This document shows, one piece after another, positions 54,578 to 63,514 of a stretch of 64,000 bases of DNA. The notes under the pieces were generated by a model that was not told where the DNA came from, searched no databases, and saw only the letters and a list, made by a program, of their open reading frames with translations. Source of the DNA: Burkholderiaceae bacterium (GTDB lineage: Bacteria; Pseudomonadota; Gammaproteobacteria; Burkholderiales; Burkholderiaceae_E); contig JAGXFR010000058.1 in NCBI GenBank assembly GCA_024637155.1, forward strand, positions 1 through 64,000, written 5' to 3'. The translations under genes and the position numbers were made by a program. The first letter of the stretch is position 1; each line of letters begins with the position of its first letter.

Positions 54578-55786
54578 ATGGGTTCCCAGCGAGAGTTTTC
54601 GCGGATCAAGCGTCTGCCGACGTACGTCTTCAACATTACCGGCGAGCTCAAGATGAGCGAGCGGCGGCGTGGCGAGGACATCATCGACATGAGCATGGGC
54701 AACCCCGATGGCCCGACGCCGGCTCATATCGTCGACAAGCTCGTCGAGGTGTCCCGCAGGATGGACACGCACGGCTACTCCGTGTCGCGCGGCATCCCGC
54801 GGCTGCGCCGCGCGATCTCCGAGTGGTACAAGCGGCGCTATGACGTCGCGATCGATCCCGAGACCGAAGCGATCGTCACGATCGGTTCCAAGGAAGGGCT
54901 GGCGCACCTGATGCTCGCGACGCTCGATCGAGGGGACACGGTGCTGGTGCCCAACCCGAGCTACCCGATCCACATCTATGGCGCGGTGATCGCCGGCGCG
55001 GACATCCGCTCGGTGCGCATGACGCCGGGCGTGGACTTCTTCGACGAACTCGAGCGAGCGATTCGCGAGTCGATTCCCAAGCCGAAGATGATGATCCTCG
55101 GCTTTCCGAGCAACCCGACCGCGCGCTGCGTGGAACTGCCCTTCTTCGAGCGGGTCATTGCGCTCGCGCGCCAGCACGACATCCTCGTCGTGCACGATCT
55201 GGCCTACGCCGACATCGTGTTCGACGGCTACCGGGCGCCATCGATCATGCAGGTGCCCGGCGCGCGCGAGGTCGCGGTCGAGTTCTTCACGATGAGCAAG
55301 AGCTACAACATGGCCGGCTGGCGAGTCGGGTTCATGGTCGGCAACCGGGATCTGGTGCATGCGCTGGCGCGCCTCAAGAGCTACCATGACTACGGACTCT
55401 TCACCCCGGTTCAGGTCGCGGCGATCGCCGCGCTGGAAGGCCCGCAGGAATGTGTCGAGCAGGTGCGCGCCAACTACCAGCTGCGCCGCGACGTGCTGGT
55501 CAACGGGCTGCGCGAGATCGGCTGGGACGTCGAGAGCCCGAAGGCATCGATGTATGTCTGGGCCAAGATTCCCGAGGCGTACCAGGCCCTGGGCTCGCTC
55601 GAGTTTTCGCGCAAGCTGCTGCTCGAGGCCAAGGTGGCGGTGTCGCCGGGGATCGGGTTCGGTGAATACGGCGACGATCATGTGCGCTTCGCGCTGATCG
55701 AGAACCGCCAGCGCATCCGCCAGGCGCTGCGGGGAATTCGCGAGACCTTTCGCAAGGACGGATTGGTGTCCGCCGCGGCAGAATAG
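54578..55786 (+). CDS. alaC: alanine-type aminotransferase, class I
   Basis: A 402-residue PLP aminotransferase of the AlaC/YfdZ type, which makes alanine from pyruvate. The N-terminus [17 protein letters not shown] is diagnostic, the PLP lysine is in [17 protein letters not shown], and the phosphate/substrate arginine lies in the C-terminal [14 protein letters not shown] 54578 has GGGGAG upstream at a slightly long spacing. It is followed by hom and thrC on the same strand, as in other betaproteobacteria. Confidence 0.92.
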   Translation: MGSQREFSRIKRLPTYVFNITGELKMSERRRGEDIIDMSMGNPDGPTPAHIVDKLVEVSRRMDTHGYSVSRGIPRLRRAISEWYKRRYDVAIDPETEAIVTIGSKEGLAHLMLATLDRGDTVLVPNPSYPIHIYGAVIAGADIRSVRMTPGVDFFDELERAIRESIPKPKMMILGFPSNPTARCVELPFFERVIALARQHDILVVHDLAYADIVFDGYRAPSIMQVPGAREVAVEFFTMSKSYNMAGWRVGFMVGNRDLVHALARLKSYHDYGLFTPVQVAAIAALEGPQECVEQVRANYQLRRDVLVNGLREIGWDVESPKASMYVWAKIPEAYQALGSLEFSRKLLLEAKVAVSPGIGFGEYGDDHVRFALIENRQRIRQALRGIRETFRKDGLVSAAAE

Positions 55787-55848
55787 CCGGCTCACTTGCG
55801 CCATGGCCCGGGCGTGGCGCCGGGTGTCGCTCACAGACGGGGAAGAGG

Positions 55849-57189
55849 ATGGGAGTCGTGAAGTTTGGCCCGGTTCGGGTCGGGTTGCTGGGCATCGGCA
55901 CGGTGGGTGCCGGCACCTTCGAAGTGCTCTGGCGCAACCGCAGGGAAATCACCCGACGGGCCGGGCGGCGCATCGACATCACGCGGGTGGCCGACCTGGA
56001 CACGGAGCGGGCGCAGCAGATCGTCGGCGACCGGGCCCAGGTGATCGCGGACGCCGCGGCCGTCGTCGGTGACCCGGAAATCGACATCGTCGTCGAGCTG
56101 ATCGGCGGCACCGGCATCGCCAAGGAACTCGTGCTGCGTGCAATCGAGGCGGGCAAGCACGTGGTCACCGCCAACAAGGCGCTCCTGGCGATGCACGGCA
56201 ACGAGATCTTCGCGGCCGCGTCGCGCCGGGGCGTGATGGTCGCGTTCGAGGCGGCGGTGGCGGGCGGGATCCCGATCGTGAAGGCCCTGCGCGAGGGGCT
56301 GAGCGCCAATCACATCGAGTGGATCGCCGGCATCATCAACGGCACGACGAACTTCATCCTCTCGGAGATGCGTGACAAGGGACTCGCGTTCGAGACGGTG
56401 CTCGCCGAGGCACAGCGGCTGGGCTACGCCGAGTCGGACCCCACCTTCGACGTCGAGGGCATCGACGCGGCGCACAAGGTGACGATTCTCTCGGCGCTCG
56501 CGTTCGGAATCCCGGTGCAGTTCGACAAGTGTTACGTCGAGGGCATCTCGCAACTCGAGACCACGGACATCCGCTTCGCGGAACAGCTCGGCTACCGGAT
56601 CAAGCTGCTCGGAATCGCGCGACGGCGCGAGGGCAGCGACGGCGTGCGGGGCATCGAACTGCGCGTGCACCCGACGCTGATTCCCGCGCGCCGCCTGATC
56701 GCCAATGTCGAAGGGGCGATGAACGCGGTCTGGGTCAAGGGCGACGCCGTCGGTCACACGATGTATTACGGCAAGGGCGCGGGCGCGGAACCGACCGCGA
56801 GCGCGGTGGTCGCCGACCTGATCGACGTGGCGCGCGTCCTGACGGCGGATCCGGAAAACCGGGTGCCGCATCTGGCGTTTCAGGCGGAATCCATCTCCGA
56901 CCTGCCGATCCTGCCGATGGAGGACGTCGAAACGGCGTACTACCTGCGTCTGCGGGTGGCCGACGAGCCCGGCGTGCTGGCCGACCTGGCGCGCATCCTG
57001 GCCGATGGCGGCATCTCGATCGACGCGCTGCTGCAGCGCGAGCCCGCCGAGGGAGAGGACGAGACCGACATCGTGCTGCTCACGCACGTGGCGCGGGAGC
57101 GCCAGGTGAATCACGCGATCGCGCGCGTCGAGGCGCTCGCCACGGTGCTCTCGAAGGTCGTGCGCATTCGTCTCGAGGACCTCGCATAG
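55849..57189 (+). CDS. hom: homoserine dehydrogenase
   Basis: A 446-residue single-function enzyme (not fused to aspartokinase) that reduces aspartate semialdehyde to homoserine. NAD(P) motif VGLLGIGTVGAGTF near residue 11, catalytic-domain signature GGIPIVKALREGL and GIINGTTNFILSEM, and a C-terminal ACT domain (LRVADEPGVLADLARILADG) for threonine feedback. A GTG nine bases inside (VKFGPVRVG) may be the true start since it sits better after GGGGAAGAGG. Two bases separate it from thrC. Confidence 0.95.
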   Translation: MGVVKFGPVRVGLLGIGTVGAGTFEVLWRNRREITRRAGRRIDITRVADLDTERAQQIVGDRAQVIADAAAVVGDPEIDIVVELIGGTGIAKELVLRAIEAGKHVVTANKALLAMHGNEIFAAASRRGVMVAFEAAVAGGIPIVKALREGLSANHIEWIAGIINGTTNFILSEMRDKGLAFETVLAEAQRLGYAESDPTFDVEGIDAAHKVTILSALAFGIPVQFDKCYVEGISQLETTDIRFAEQLGYRIKLLGIARRREGSDGVRGIELRVHPTLIPARRLIANVEGAMNAVWVKGDAVGHTMYYGKGAGAEPTASAVVADLIDVARVLTADPENRVPHLAFQAESISDLPILPMEDVETAYYLRLRVADEPGVLADLARILADGGISIDALLQREPAEGEDETDIVLLTHVARERQVNHAIARVEALATVLSKVVRIRLEDLA

Positions 57190-57191
57190 CG

Positions 57192-58601
57192 ATGAAATAC
57201 ATCTCGACCCGCGGCGCGATGGCTGCTTCGGATTTCAGCGAGATCCTGCTCGGGGGCCTCGCGCCCGATGGCGGGCTGGTCGTTCCGCGCGAGTACCCGC
57301 AGATCGACGCGACCACGCTGCAGAGCTGGCGCGGGCTGGGCTACGGCGAACTCGCCTTCGAGGTGCTGAGCCGCTACGTGAGCGACATCGATGCGGCCGA
57401 CCTGCGCGCGATCATTGCGCGCACCTACACGGCCGAGGCCTTCGGCTCGGAAGAGATCACACCGGTACTCGAGCTCGAGCCCGGGCTGCACCTGTTGCGC
57501 CTCTCGAACGGTCCCACGCTCGCGTTCAAGGACGTGGCGATGCAGCTGCTCGGCAACCTCTTCGAGTACGTGCTCGCGCGCGAAGGTCGCTCGCTGAACA
57601 TTCTCGGGGCGACTTCGGGCGACACTGGCAGCGCGGCCGAGTACGCGATGCGCGGCAAGCAGAACGTGCGGGTGTTCATGCTCTCCCCCGACGCACGGAT
57701 GAGCGCGTTCCAGCGCGCGCAGATGTACTCGCTGTGCGATCCGAACATCTTCAACATCGCGGTCACCGGCGTTTTCGACGAATGCCAGGACCTGGTGAAG
57801 GCGATCTCGAACGACCTCGCGTTCAAGTCGCGCCACGCGATCGGCACGGTCAACTCGATCAACTGGGCGCGCGTGGCGGCACAGGTCGTCTACTACTTCA
57901 AGGCCTGGTTCGCGGTGACCACGGGCAGCGACGAGCAGGTTTCGTTCAGCGTTCCGTCGGGGAACTTCGGCGATGTCCTCGCCGGTCACATCGCCCGCAT
58001 GATGGGGCTGCCGATCGCGACGCTCGTGGTCGCGACCAACGAGAACGACGTCCTCGACGAGTTCTTCCGCACCGGCTGCTATCGGGTGCGTCGCGCCAGC
58101 GAAACCTGGGCGACGAGCAGTCCGTCGATGGACATCAGCAAGGCGTCGAATTTCGAGCGCTTCGTATTCGATCTGCTCGGGCGCGATCCGGATCGCCTCT
58201 CCTCGCTGTGGCTGCGGCTCGCGAACGAAGGTTCCTTCGACCTGGCGGGGAGCGCGGACTTCGCGTCGATCGGCCGCTTCGGTTTCGCTTCGGGAACGAG
58301 CCGGCATGCCGATCGGATTGCGACGATTCGCCGGGTGCACGAGCGCTACGGGGTCGTCGTCGACACCCACACCGCCGACGGGCTGCACGTTGCCCAGTCG
58401 CACCGCGTCGCGGGCGTCCCGATGATTTGCCTCGAGACCGCTCAGCCCGTGAAATTCGCCGCGGCGATCCGCGAGGCGCTGGGCGAGGAACCGCCGCGCC
58501 CGAGCGCCATCGTCGGACTGGAAGAGCGCGCGCAGCGTTTCACGCGCATGCCCGCCGATGTGCGCCTGCTCAAGCGCTTCATCGCCGAGCGCTGCGTCTG
58601 A
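57192..58601 (+). CDS. thrC: threonine synthase
   Basis: A 469-residue PLP enzyme converting phosphohomoserine to threonine. N-terminus MKYISTRGAMAASDFSEILL, PLP lysine in GPTLAFKDVAMQLLG, phosphate loop LGATSGDTGSAAEYAM, and VPSGNFGDVLAGHIA. Length fits the long proteobacterial type. It ends the alaC-hom-thrC run. Confidence 0.96.
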   Translation: MKYISTRGAMAASDFSEILLGGLAPDGGLVVPREYPQIDATTLQSWRGLGYGELAFEVLSRYVSDIDAADLRAIIARTYTAEAFGSEEITPVLELEPGLHLLRLSNGPTLAFKDVAMQLLGNLFEYVLAREGRSLNILGATSGDTGSAAEYAMRGKQNVRVFMLSPDARMSAFQRAQMYSLCDPNIFNIAVTGVFDECQDLVKAISNDLAFKSRHAIGTVNSINWARVAAQVVYYFKAWFAVTTGSDEQVSFSVPSGNFGDVLAGHIARMMGLPIATLVVATNENDVLDEFFRTGCYRVRRASETWATSSPSMDISKASNFERFVFDLLGRDPDRLSSLWLRLANEGSFDLAGSADFASIGRFGFASGTSRHADRIATIRRVHERYGVVVDTHTADGLHVAQSHRVAGVPMICLETAQPVKFAAAIREALGEEPPRPSAIVGLEERAQRFTRMPADVRLLKRFIAERCV

Positions 58602-58638
58602 GGCGCAAAGGCGGGGTGTCGGATACCGGCCCGGCGGT

Positions 58639-59223
58639 TCAGCGCCGGGTCTCGATCCATTCGATGGGACTGGCGTTCTCTGGCTTGAGTCCGCGGTACG
58701 GCGCGTAGTAGCGGGCGATCTCGCGCATCACGTCGGCGGGTTCGGCATCGCCGCCGAGTTCGATGAATTCCGTCAGCATCACCCGCCGGGTTGCGTAGTC
58801 GATCACCCCGAGCCCGAGCGGCGCCTCGAGGCGGCGCGCCAGATGGTAGAAGCCCGTGCGCCATCCGGCGGTGCACCGCCTCGTACCCTCAGGCGCGATC
58901 GCGACCCAGCAGGTGGGCTGCTCCCGGATCAATTCCGCAAGCGCGCCGATCGCGCCCTGCGGGCTGCGCCGGTCGATGGGCAGCCCGCCCCAGCGCCGCA
59001 TGAAGAAGCCCAGCGGCCAGCGAAACAGCGTGTGCTTGCCGACGAACTTCAGCTCGAGTTCGATCGACCAGATCGCGAGCAGGCCGAGAGGGAAATCCCA
59101 GTTCGAGGTGTGCGGGTAGGCCACGATCACACCGCGCTTCGCCGGCAAGCCGTTGAACTCGATCTTCCAGCCCAGCATGCGGAACACGGCCGCGGCCAGA
59201 CGTCGTCGTATCGGATGCGACAT
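58639..59223 (-). CDS. 1-acylglycerol-3-phosphate acyltransferase-like protein
   Basis: A 194-residue PlsC-family acyltransferase with motif I HTSNWD (H-x4-D), motif II FFMRRWGGLPIDRR, and motif III APEGTRR. The short, single-domain form resembles lysophospholipid acyltransferases of the COG2121-like group. It is transcribed opposite to its neighbours; specificity is unknown. Confidence 0.85.
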   Translation of the reverse strand: MSHPIRRRLAAAVFRMLGWKIEFNGLPAKRGVIVAYPHTSNWDFPLGLLAIWSIELELKFVGKHTLFRWPLGFFMRRWGGLPIDRRSPQGAIGALAELIREQPTCWVAIAPEGTRRCTAGWRTGFYHLARRLEAPLGLGVIDYATRRVMLTEFIELGGDAEPADVMREIARYYAPYRGLKPENASPIEWIETRR

Positions 59224-59324
59224 CGTCGGCTCCGAGAGGGTGAGTGGTGCGCGGGCAGTATGCCACTTGCCGCGGTGCGGTTGGGGTGGGTCGGCTAGAA
59301 TTCCGGGTTCACACAGGGCGGGGC

Positions 59325-59843
59325 ATGCACGTATTCGGGTTCGCCGGATTCTCGGGATCGGGCAAGACGACGCTGATCGAGCAACTGATCCCGCGCTTCA
59401 TCGCGCGCGGCATGCGCGTCTCGCTGATCAAGCATGCCCACCACCAGTTCGATGTCGATACGCCCGGCAAGGACTCGTACCGTCACCGCGAGGCCGGCGC
59501 CACCGAGGTCCTGATCACATCGGATCAGCGCTGGGTGCTGATGCACGAATTGCGCGGCGAGAGCGAGCCGGAACTCGACGAACAGATTCGCTGTCTCTCG
59601 CCCTGCGACCTGGTGCTCGTCGAGGGTTACAAGCGCTCCGATATTCCGAAGATCGAAGTGCACCGGCGCGTGTCCGGCAAGCCGCTGCTCTATCCGGAGG
59701 ATCCCTTCATCGTCGCGATCGCCACCGACGAGAAAATCGCCACCGCGCTGCCGCAGTTCGACCTGAACGACCCGGACGCGATCGCCGCCTTCATCGTCGA
59801 TTCCATGACAAGTCCCCATGAAACAGGCACTGCTGTCCTTTGA
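59325..59843 (+). CDS. mobB: molybdopterin-guanine dinucleotide biosynthesis adapter MobB
   Basis: A 172-residue GTP-binding protein: Walker A GFSGSGKTTLIEQL at residue 6, IKHAHHQFDVDTPGKDSYRH, and LVEGYKRSDIPKIEVHR. MobB assists MobA in nucleotide attachment to the molybdenum cofactor. The ATG follows GGGCGGGG; the longer frame upstream is not conserved. It overlaps moeA by 26 bases. Confidence 0.94.
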   Translation: MHVFGFAGFSGSGKTTLIEQLIPRFIARGMRVSLIKHAHHQFDVDTPGKDSYRHREAGATEVLITSDQRWVLMHELRGESEPELDEQIRCLSPCDLVLVEGYKRSDIPKIEVHRRVSGKPLLYPEDPFIVAIATDEKIATALPQFDLNDPDAIAAFIVDSMTSPHETGTAVL

Positions 59844-61035
59844 CGACGCGCTGGCCGCGCTGCTCGCGCGCGCGCAGCCGATCGGCGACGAGGAGTCGGT
59901 AGCCACAATCGACGCGCTCGACCGGGTGCTCGCAGCGGACCTGCGTTCCGCGCTGGACGTGCCGCCCCTCGACAACGCCGAAATGGATGGCTACGCAGTG
60001 CGCGCGGCCGAGGTCACGCCCGGTGCGGTGCTGCCGGTCACACAGCGCGTTGCCGCCGGACACGTCGGCGCGGCGCTGGCGAGCGGAACCTGCGCGCGGA
60101 TCTTCACCGGCGCGCCGCTTCCGGACGGTGCCGACGCGGTCGTCATGCAGGAACAGGCACGTGTGCAGGAGGACGGCGTGGTGTTCGAGCATGTTCCCCG
60201 GCCGGGCGAATGGGTGCGGCGCCGCGGCGAGGACATCCGCGCGGGATCGGTGATCCTGCCGGCCGGCACCCGCTTGGCGCCCGAGCACTGCGCGCTCGCC
60301 GCATCGGTCGGCCTCGCGACGATCCCGGTCGTGCGCCGCCCGCGCGTCGCCTGCTTCTTCACCGGCGACGAGCTGGCGATGCCGGGCGAAGTGCTGCGCC
60401 CGGGCGCGATCTACAACAGTAACCGCTTCCTGATCGTCAACCTGCTGCGCCGGCTCGGCTGCGCAGCGACCGACCTGGGCAACGTCGCGGACTCGCTCGC
60501 GGCCACGCGCGCGGCGTTGCGCGAAGCGGCTGCCGCGCACGACCTCGTGCTCACCTCGGGTGGTGTTTCGGTGGGCGAGGAAGACCATGTGCGCGCGGCC
60601 GTCCAGGCCGAGGGAGAGATCGACTTGTGGCGCATCGCGATCAAGCCCGGCAAGCCGCTGGCCTGCGGCCGCGTGCGTCGGGCGCCGGACGACTTCGCGC
60701 ATTTCATCGGGCTGCCCGGGAACCCGGTGTCGAGCTTCGTGTCCTTCGTGCTCTTGGTGCGCCCGTTTCTGCTGCGCCTCGCCGGCGTCCGGACGGTGGC
60801 GCCGGTGGCGCTGGCGCTGCGGGCCGATTTCGACTGGCCCGACCCGGTGGCGCGGCGCGAATTCCTGCGCGCTAGAATGAACGCGCAGGGCGGGCTCGAG
60901 CTTTTCGGTCATCAGGGTTCCGGGGTCCTGACCTCGCTGGTCTGGGCGGACGGATTGGTGGACAACCCCCCGGGGCAGGTGATTCGCCAGGGCGACTTGG
61001 TGCGCTTCCTGCCCCTTAGCGGACTGACGCATTGA
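59818..61035 (+). CDS. moeA: molybdopterin molybdenumtransferase
   Basis: A 405-residue MoeA, which inserts molybdate into adenylylated molybdopterin. Conserved: VPPLDNAEMDGYAV near 55, ITGAPLP-type IFTGAPLPDGADAVVMQE, TSGGVSVGEEDHVRAAV, and IGLPGNPVSSFVSFV. It starts inside mobB and ends one base before moaD, so the four genes mobB-moeA-moaD-moaE form an operon. Confidence 0.96.
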   Translation: MKQALLSFDDALAALLARAQPIGDEESVATIDALDRVLAADLRSALDVPPLDNAEMDGYAVRAAEVTPGAVLPVTQRVAAGHVGAALASGTCARIFTGAPLPDGADAVVMQEQARVQEDGVVFEHVPRPGEWVRRRGEDIRAGSVILPAGTRLAPEHCALAASVGLATIPVVRRPRVACFFTGDELAMPGEVLRPGAIYNSNRFLIVNLLRRLGCAATDLGNVADSLAATRAALREAAAAHDLVLTSGGVSVGEEDHVRAAVQAEGEIDLWRIAIKPGKPLACGRVRRAPDDFAHFIGLPGNPVSSFVSFVLLVRPFLLRLAGVRTVAPVALALRADFDWPDPVARREFLRARMNAQGGLELFGHQGSGVLTSLVWADGLVDNPPGQVIRQGDLVRFLPLSGLTH

Positions 61036-61036
61036 C

Positions 61037-61294
61037 ATGAGAATCAAGGTGCTTTTCTTCGCCGGGCTGCGCGAGGCCGTCGGAACGGGCCGCGAGGAGC
61101 TCGAACTGCCGGGCGGTGTCGACACGGCCGGCGCGCTGCGCGCCCACCTGATCGCGCGCGGTGGCGCCTGGGCACAGGCGCTCGGCGGTACGCGCACGGT
61201 TCGCATCGCCGTCGACCAGGCGCTCGCGGCCCCCGAGAGCCGGATTCAGGAGGGCGCCGAAGTGGCGTTCTTCCCGCCGGTCACGGGCGGCTAG
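61037..61294 (+). CDS. moaD: molybdopterin synthase sulfur carrier subunit
   Basis: An 85-residue ubiquitin-like protein ending in VAFFPPVTGG, with the C-terminal Gly-Gly that becomes the thiocarboxylate. N-terminus MRIKVLFFAGLREAVG is typical. Confidence 0.96.
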   Translation: MRIKVLFFAGLREAVGTGREELELPGGVDTAGALRAHLIARGGAWAQALGGTRTVRIAVDQALAAPESRIQEGAEVAFFPPVTGG

Positions 61295-61316
61295 GCGGCG
61301 GCGCGAGGCGAGCGCG

Positions 61317-61763
61317 ATGCCGGTGCGGGTTCAGCAGCAGGATTTCGACGTCGGCGCGGAACTGGCCGCGCTGCGCGCCGGTGACGCGCGCGTGGGTGCC
61401 GTGGCCGCCTTCGTCGGCACGGTGCGCGATGTCAGCGAGGGCAGCGTCGTGGCCGCGATGACGCTGGAGCACTACCCGGGGATGACCGAGAAGGCGCTCG
61501 AGGAGATCTGCAACGAGGCACAAGAACGCTGGCAGCTCTACCAGACGCTGGTCGTGCACCGGGTCGGGAAACTGCGGCCGCTCGACCAGATCGTGCTGGT
61601 GATCGTCACCTCGGCGCATCGCGCAGATGCGTTTGCGGCCTGCGCGTACATCATGGACTTCCTCAAGACGCGCGCCCCGTTCTGGAAGAAGGAGTTCACC
61701 GGGCGGGGCGAGCGCTGGGTCGAGGCGCGCGACTCCGACGACGAGGCCGCGTCGCGGTGGTAG
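61317..61763 (+). CDS. moaE: molybdopterin synthase catalytic subunit
   Basis: A 148-residue MoaE, partner of MoaD. Seen: AVAAFVGTVRDVSEGSVVAA, TLEHYPGMTEKALEEI, HRVGKLRPLDQIVLVIV, and the catalytic lysines in APFWKKEF. The start ATG 22 bases after moaD gives the usual MPVRVQQQDFDVG. Confidence 0.96.
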   Translation: MPVRVQQQDFDVGAELAALRAGDARVGAVAAFVGTVRDVSEGSVVAAMTLEHYPGMTEKALEEICNEAQERWQLYQTLVVHRVGKLRPLDQIVLVIVTSAHRADAFAACAYIMDFLKTRAPFWKKEFTGRGERWVEARDSDDEAASRW

Positions 61764-61815
61764 GCGATCCAAGGGCCGCTCGCGACGCGCGACTCCGCAG
61801 CGCCGGAGCACGGCG

Positions 61816-62220
61816 ATGACGGTCATTCCGATCCCCCACGGACCCGGGGGCTATCTGGCGGTGGCCGGGGGCGCGGTGCTCGGCGCGTGGTTGCGCATGC
61901 TCCTGGGCATCTGGCTCAACCCGGTGCATCCCTACTTCGCGTTGGGCACCTGGGCGGCAAACCTCATGGGGGGGCTGCTGGTCGGCATGGCGGTTGCGGC
62001 GTTCGCGCGACACCCCGAGCTCGACCCCGCGTGGCGAATGTTCCTGCTCACCGGCTTTCTCGGCGCGCTCACGACCTTCTCGACCTTCTCTTCGGAATCG
62101 CTCGCACTCATTCAGCACGGCCGCGTCGCCTGGGCGCTGGTGCACTCGGGCGCGCACCTGCTCGGATCGCTCGCGATGGCGGCGCTCGGCTACCGGCTGG
62201 TCGGTCCGCCGCTCTCCTGA
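61816..62220 (+). CDS. crcB: fluoride ion channel CrcB
   Basis: A 134-residue four-helix protein with the CrcB/Fluc signatures GAVLGAWLRMLLG, LGTWAANLMGG and GFLGALTTFSTFSSE. It exports fluoride as an antiparallel dimer. The first ATG giving a complete first helix is used. No fluoride riboswitch was recognised upstream; it follows moaE by 52 bases and may share its transcript. Confidence 0.94.
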   Translation: MTVIPIPHGPGGYLAVAGGAVLGAWLRMLLGIWLNPVHPYFALGTWAANLMGGLLVGMAVAAFARHPELDPAWRMFLLTGFLGALTTFSTFSSESLALIQHGRVAWALVHSGAHLLGSLAMAALGYRLVGPPLS

Positions 62221-62275
62221 GGACGCGGACTGCGCCGGCAGGTCGGCTTGTTCCGCCGCTCCTCGGGGCGGCGCG

Positions 62276-63403
62276 TCAGCGGGTTCCGAAGGTGGTCGGT
62301 CCGAACAGGTTGCGATGTGCGGCCGGCTGGCTGCGCCAGTACTGCGGGGGCACACGCACGCTCGCGCCGAGCTCGGCGGCGGCATGCCAGGGCCAGCGCG
62401 GGTCATAGAGCATGCCGCGCGCGAGCGCGACCAGATCGGCCTGGCCCGTCGCGACGATTTCCTCCGCCTGGCCCGCCTCGGTGATCATGCCCACTGTCAT
62501 CACCGCGATCGGCACTTCCCGCTTGATGCGCTCTGCGAAGGCCACCTGGTAGCCGGGTTTGAGTTCGATCTTCTGCAGCGGCGAGACGCCTCCGCTCGAG
62601 ACATCGATCCAGTCGAGCCCGAGCTCCGCGGCGCGGCGCGTGAACGCGACCGCGTCGGCGATGTCCCAGCGCTCGTCCTCGGGAAGATCGGCGCGCCAGT
62701 CGGTGGCCGAGATCCGCATGCCCATCGGGCGCTCCGCGGGCCAGACTTCGCGCAGCGCCGCGACGACTTCGAGCGGGAAGCGCATCCGGTTCTCCGGGCT
62801 GCCGCCGTAGCGGTCGGTGCGCCGATTGGCGATCGGGGAGAGAAACTGGTGCATCAGGTAGCCGTGCGCCGCGTGCAGTTCGATCGAATCGAAGCCCAAC
62901 CGCAGCGCGCGCCGGGCCGTCGCCACATAGCGCTCGCGCAGCGCGTCGAGTTCGTCGGCCGCGAGGGCGCGCGGCGCGGCCTCGTCGTCGCGATGGGGCA
63001 GCGCCGAGGGTGCCACCGTCGGCCAGCCGCCGTCTTGCGCCGCGAGCAGCTGGCCCCCCTGCCACGGCGGCGCGCTCGAGGCCTTGCGCCCGGCGTGCGC
63101 GATCTGCAGGCAGATGTGCGTGTCCGACAGCGTGCGCACGGCGCTGAGCACGTCGCCCAGCGCCGCCTCGCAGCGCTCGTCCCACAGTCCAAGACACCCC
63201 GGTGTGATCCGGCCCTCCGGCGCGATGGCGGTCGCCTCGACCACCAGCATCCCGGCGCCGGAGATCGCCAGCTGCCCCAGGTGGACCTTGTGCCAGTCCT
63301 GCGCTGCGCCGTCGTGGGCCGAATAGGTACACATCGGGGAGACGACGATGCGGTTGGCCAGTTCGGCTTCGCGCAGCCGAAGCGGGGTGAACAGCGCGCT
63401 CAT
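62276..63403 (-). CDS. NADH:flavin oxidoreductase, YqjM-type old yellow enzyme
   Basis: A 375-residue (beta/alpha)8 FMN enzyme. The N-terminal [13 protein letters not shown] carries the cysteine typical of the YqjM class, QIAHAGRKA and [16 protein letters not shown] hold the His pair, and [17 protein letters not shown] is the family signature; FMN phosphate site near [12 protein letters not shown]. It reduces activated C=C bonds with NAD(P)H. It is divergent from clpB. Confidence 0.93.
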   Translation of the reverse strand: MSALFTPLRLREAELANRIVVSPMCTYSAHDGAAQDWHKVHLGQLAISGAGMLVVEATAIAPEGRITPGCLGLWDERCEAALGDVLSAVRTLSDTHICLQIAHAGRKASSAPPWQGGQLLAAQDGGWPTVAPSALPHRDDEAAPRALAADELDALRERYVATARRALRLGFDSIELHAAHGYLMHQFLSPIANRRTDRYGGSPENRMRFPLEVVAALREVWPAERPMGMRISATDWRADLPEDERWDIADAVAFTRRAAELGLDWIDVSSGGVSPLQKIELKPGYQVAFAERIKREVPIAVMTVGMITEAGQAEEIVATGQADLVALARGMLYDPRWPWHAAAELGASVRVPPQYWRSQPAAHRNLFGPTTFGTR

Positions 63404-63449
63404 GGCAGTTTCCTCTGATTCATCGGGTGTCGGGCATTATGCGACAGGC

Positions 63450-63478
63450 CTTGAAATTCGGCGCCTTGCGCCCAAAAT
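63450..63478 (+). promoter_or_regulatory. heat-shock (sigma-32) type promoter of clpB
   Basis: CTTGAAA (63450-63456), a 14-base spacer, then CCCAAAAT (63471-63478), a good match to the sigma-32 pattern CTTGAAA-N12-16-CCCCATNT. It is 37 bases before the clpB ATG. Confidence 0.75.
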
Positions 63479-63514
63479 CCCTGACAACAGCCATTTCAAT
63501 GAAGGGACGCTGCC

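Noticed and set aside
61764..61815. Search for a fluoride riboswitch ahead of crcB
   Set aside because: The gap is only 52 bases and no riboswitch-like structure is visible.
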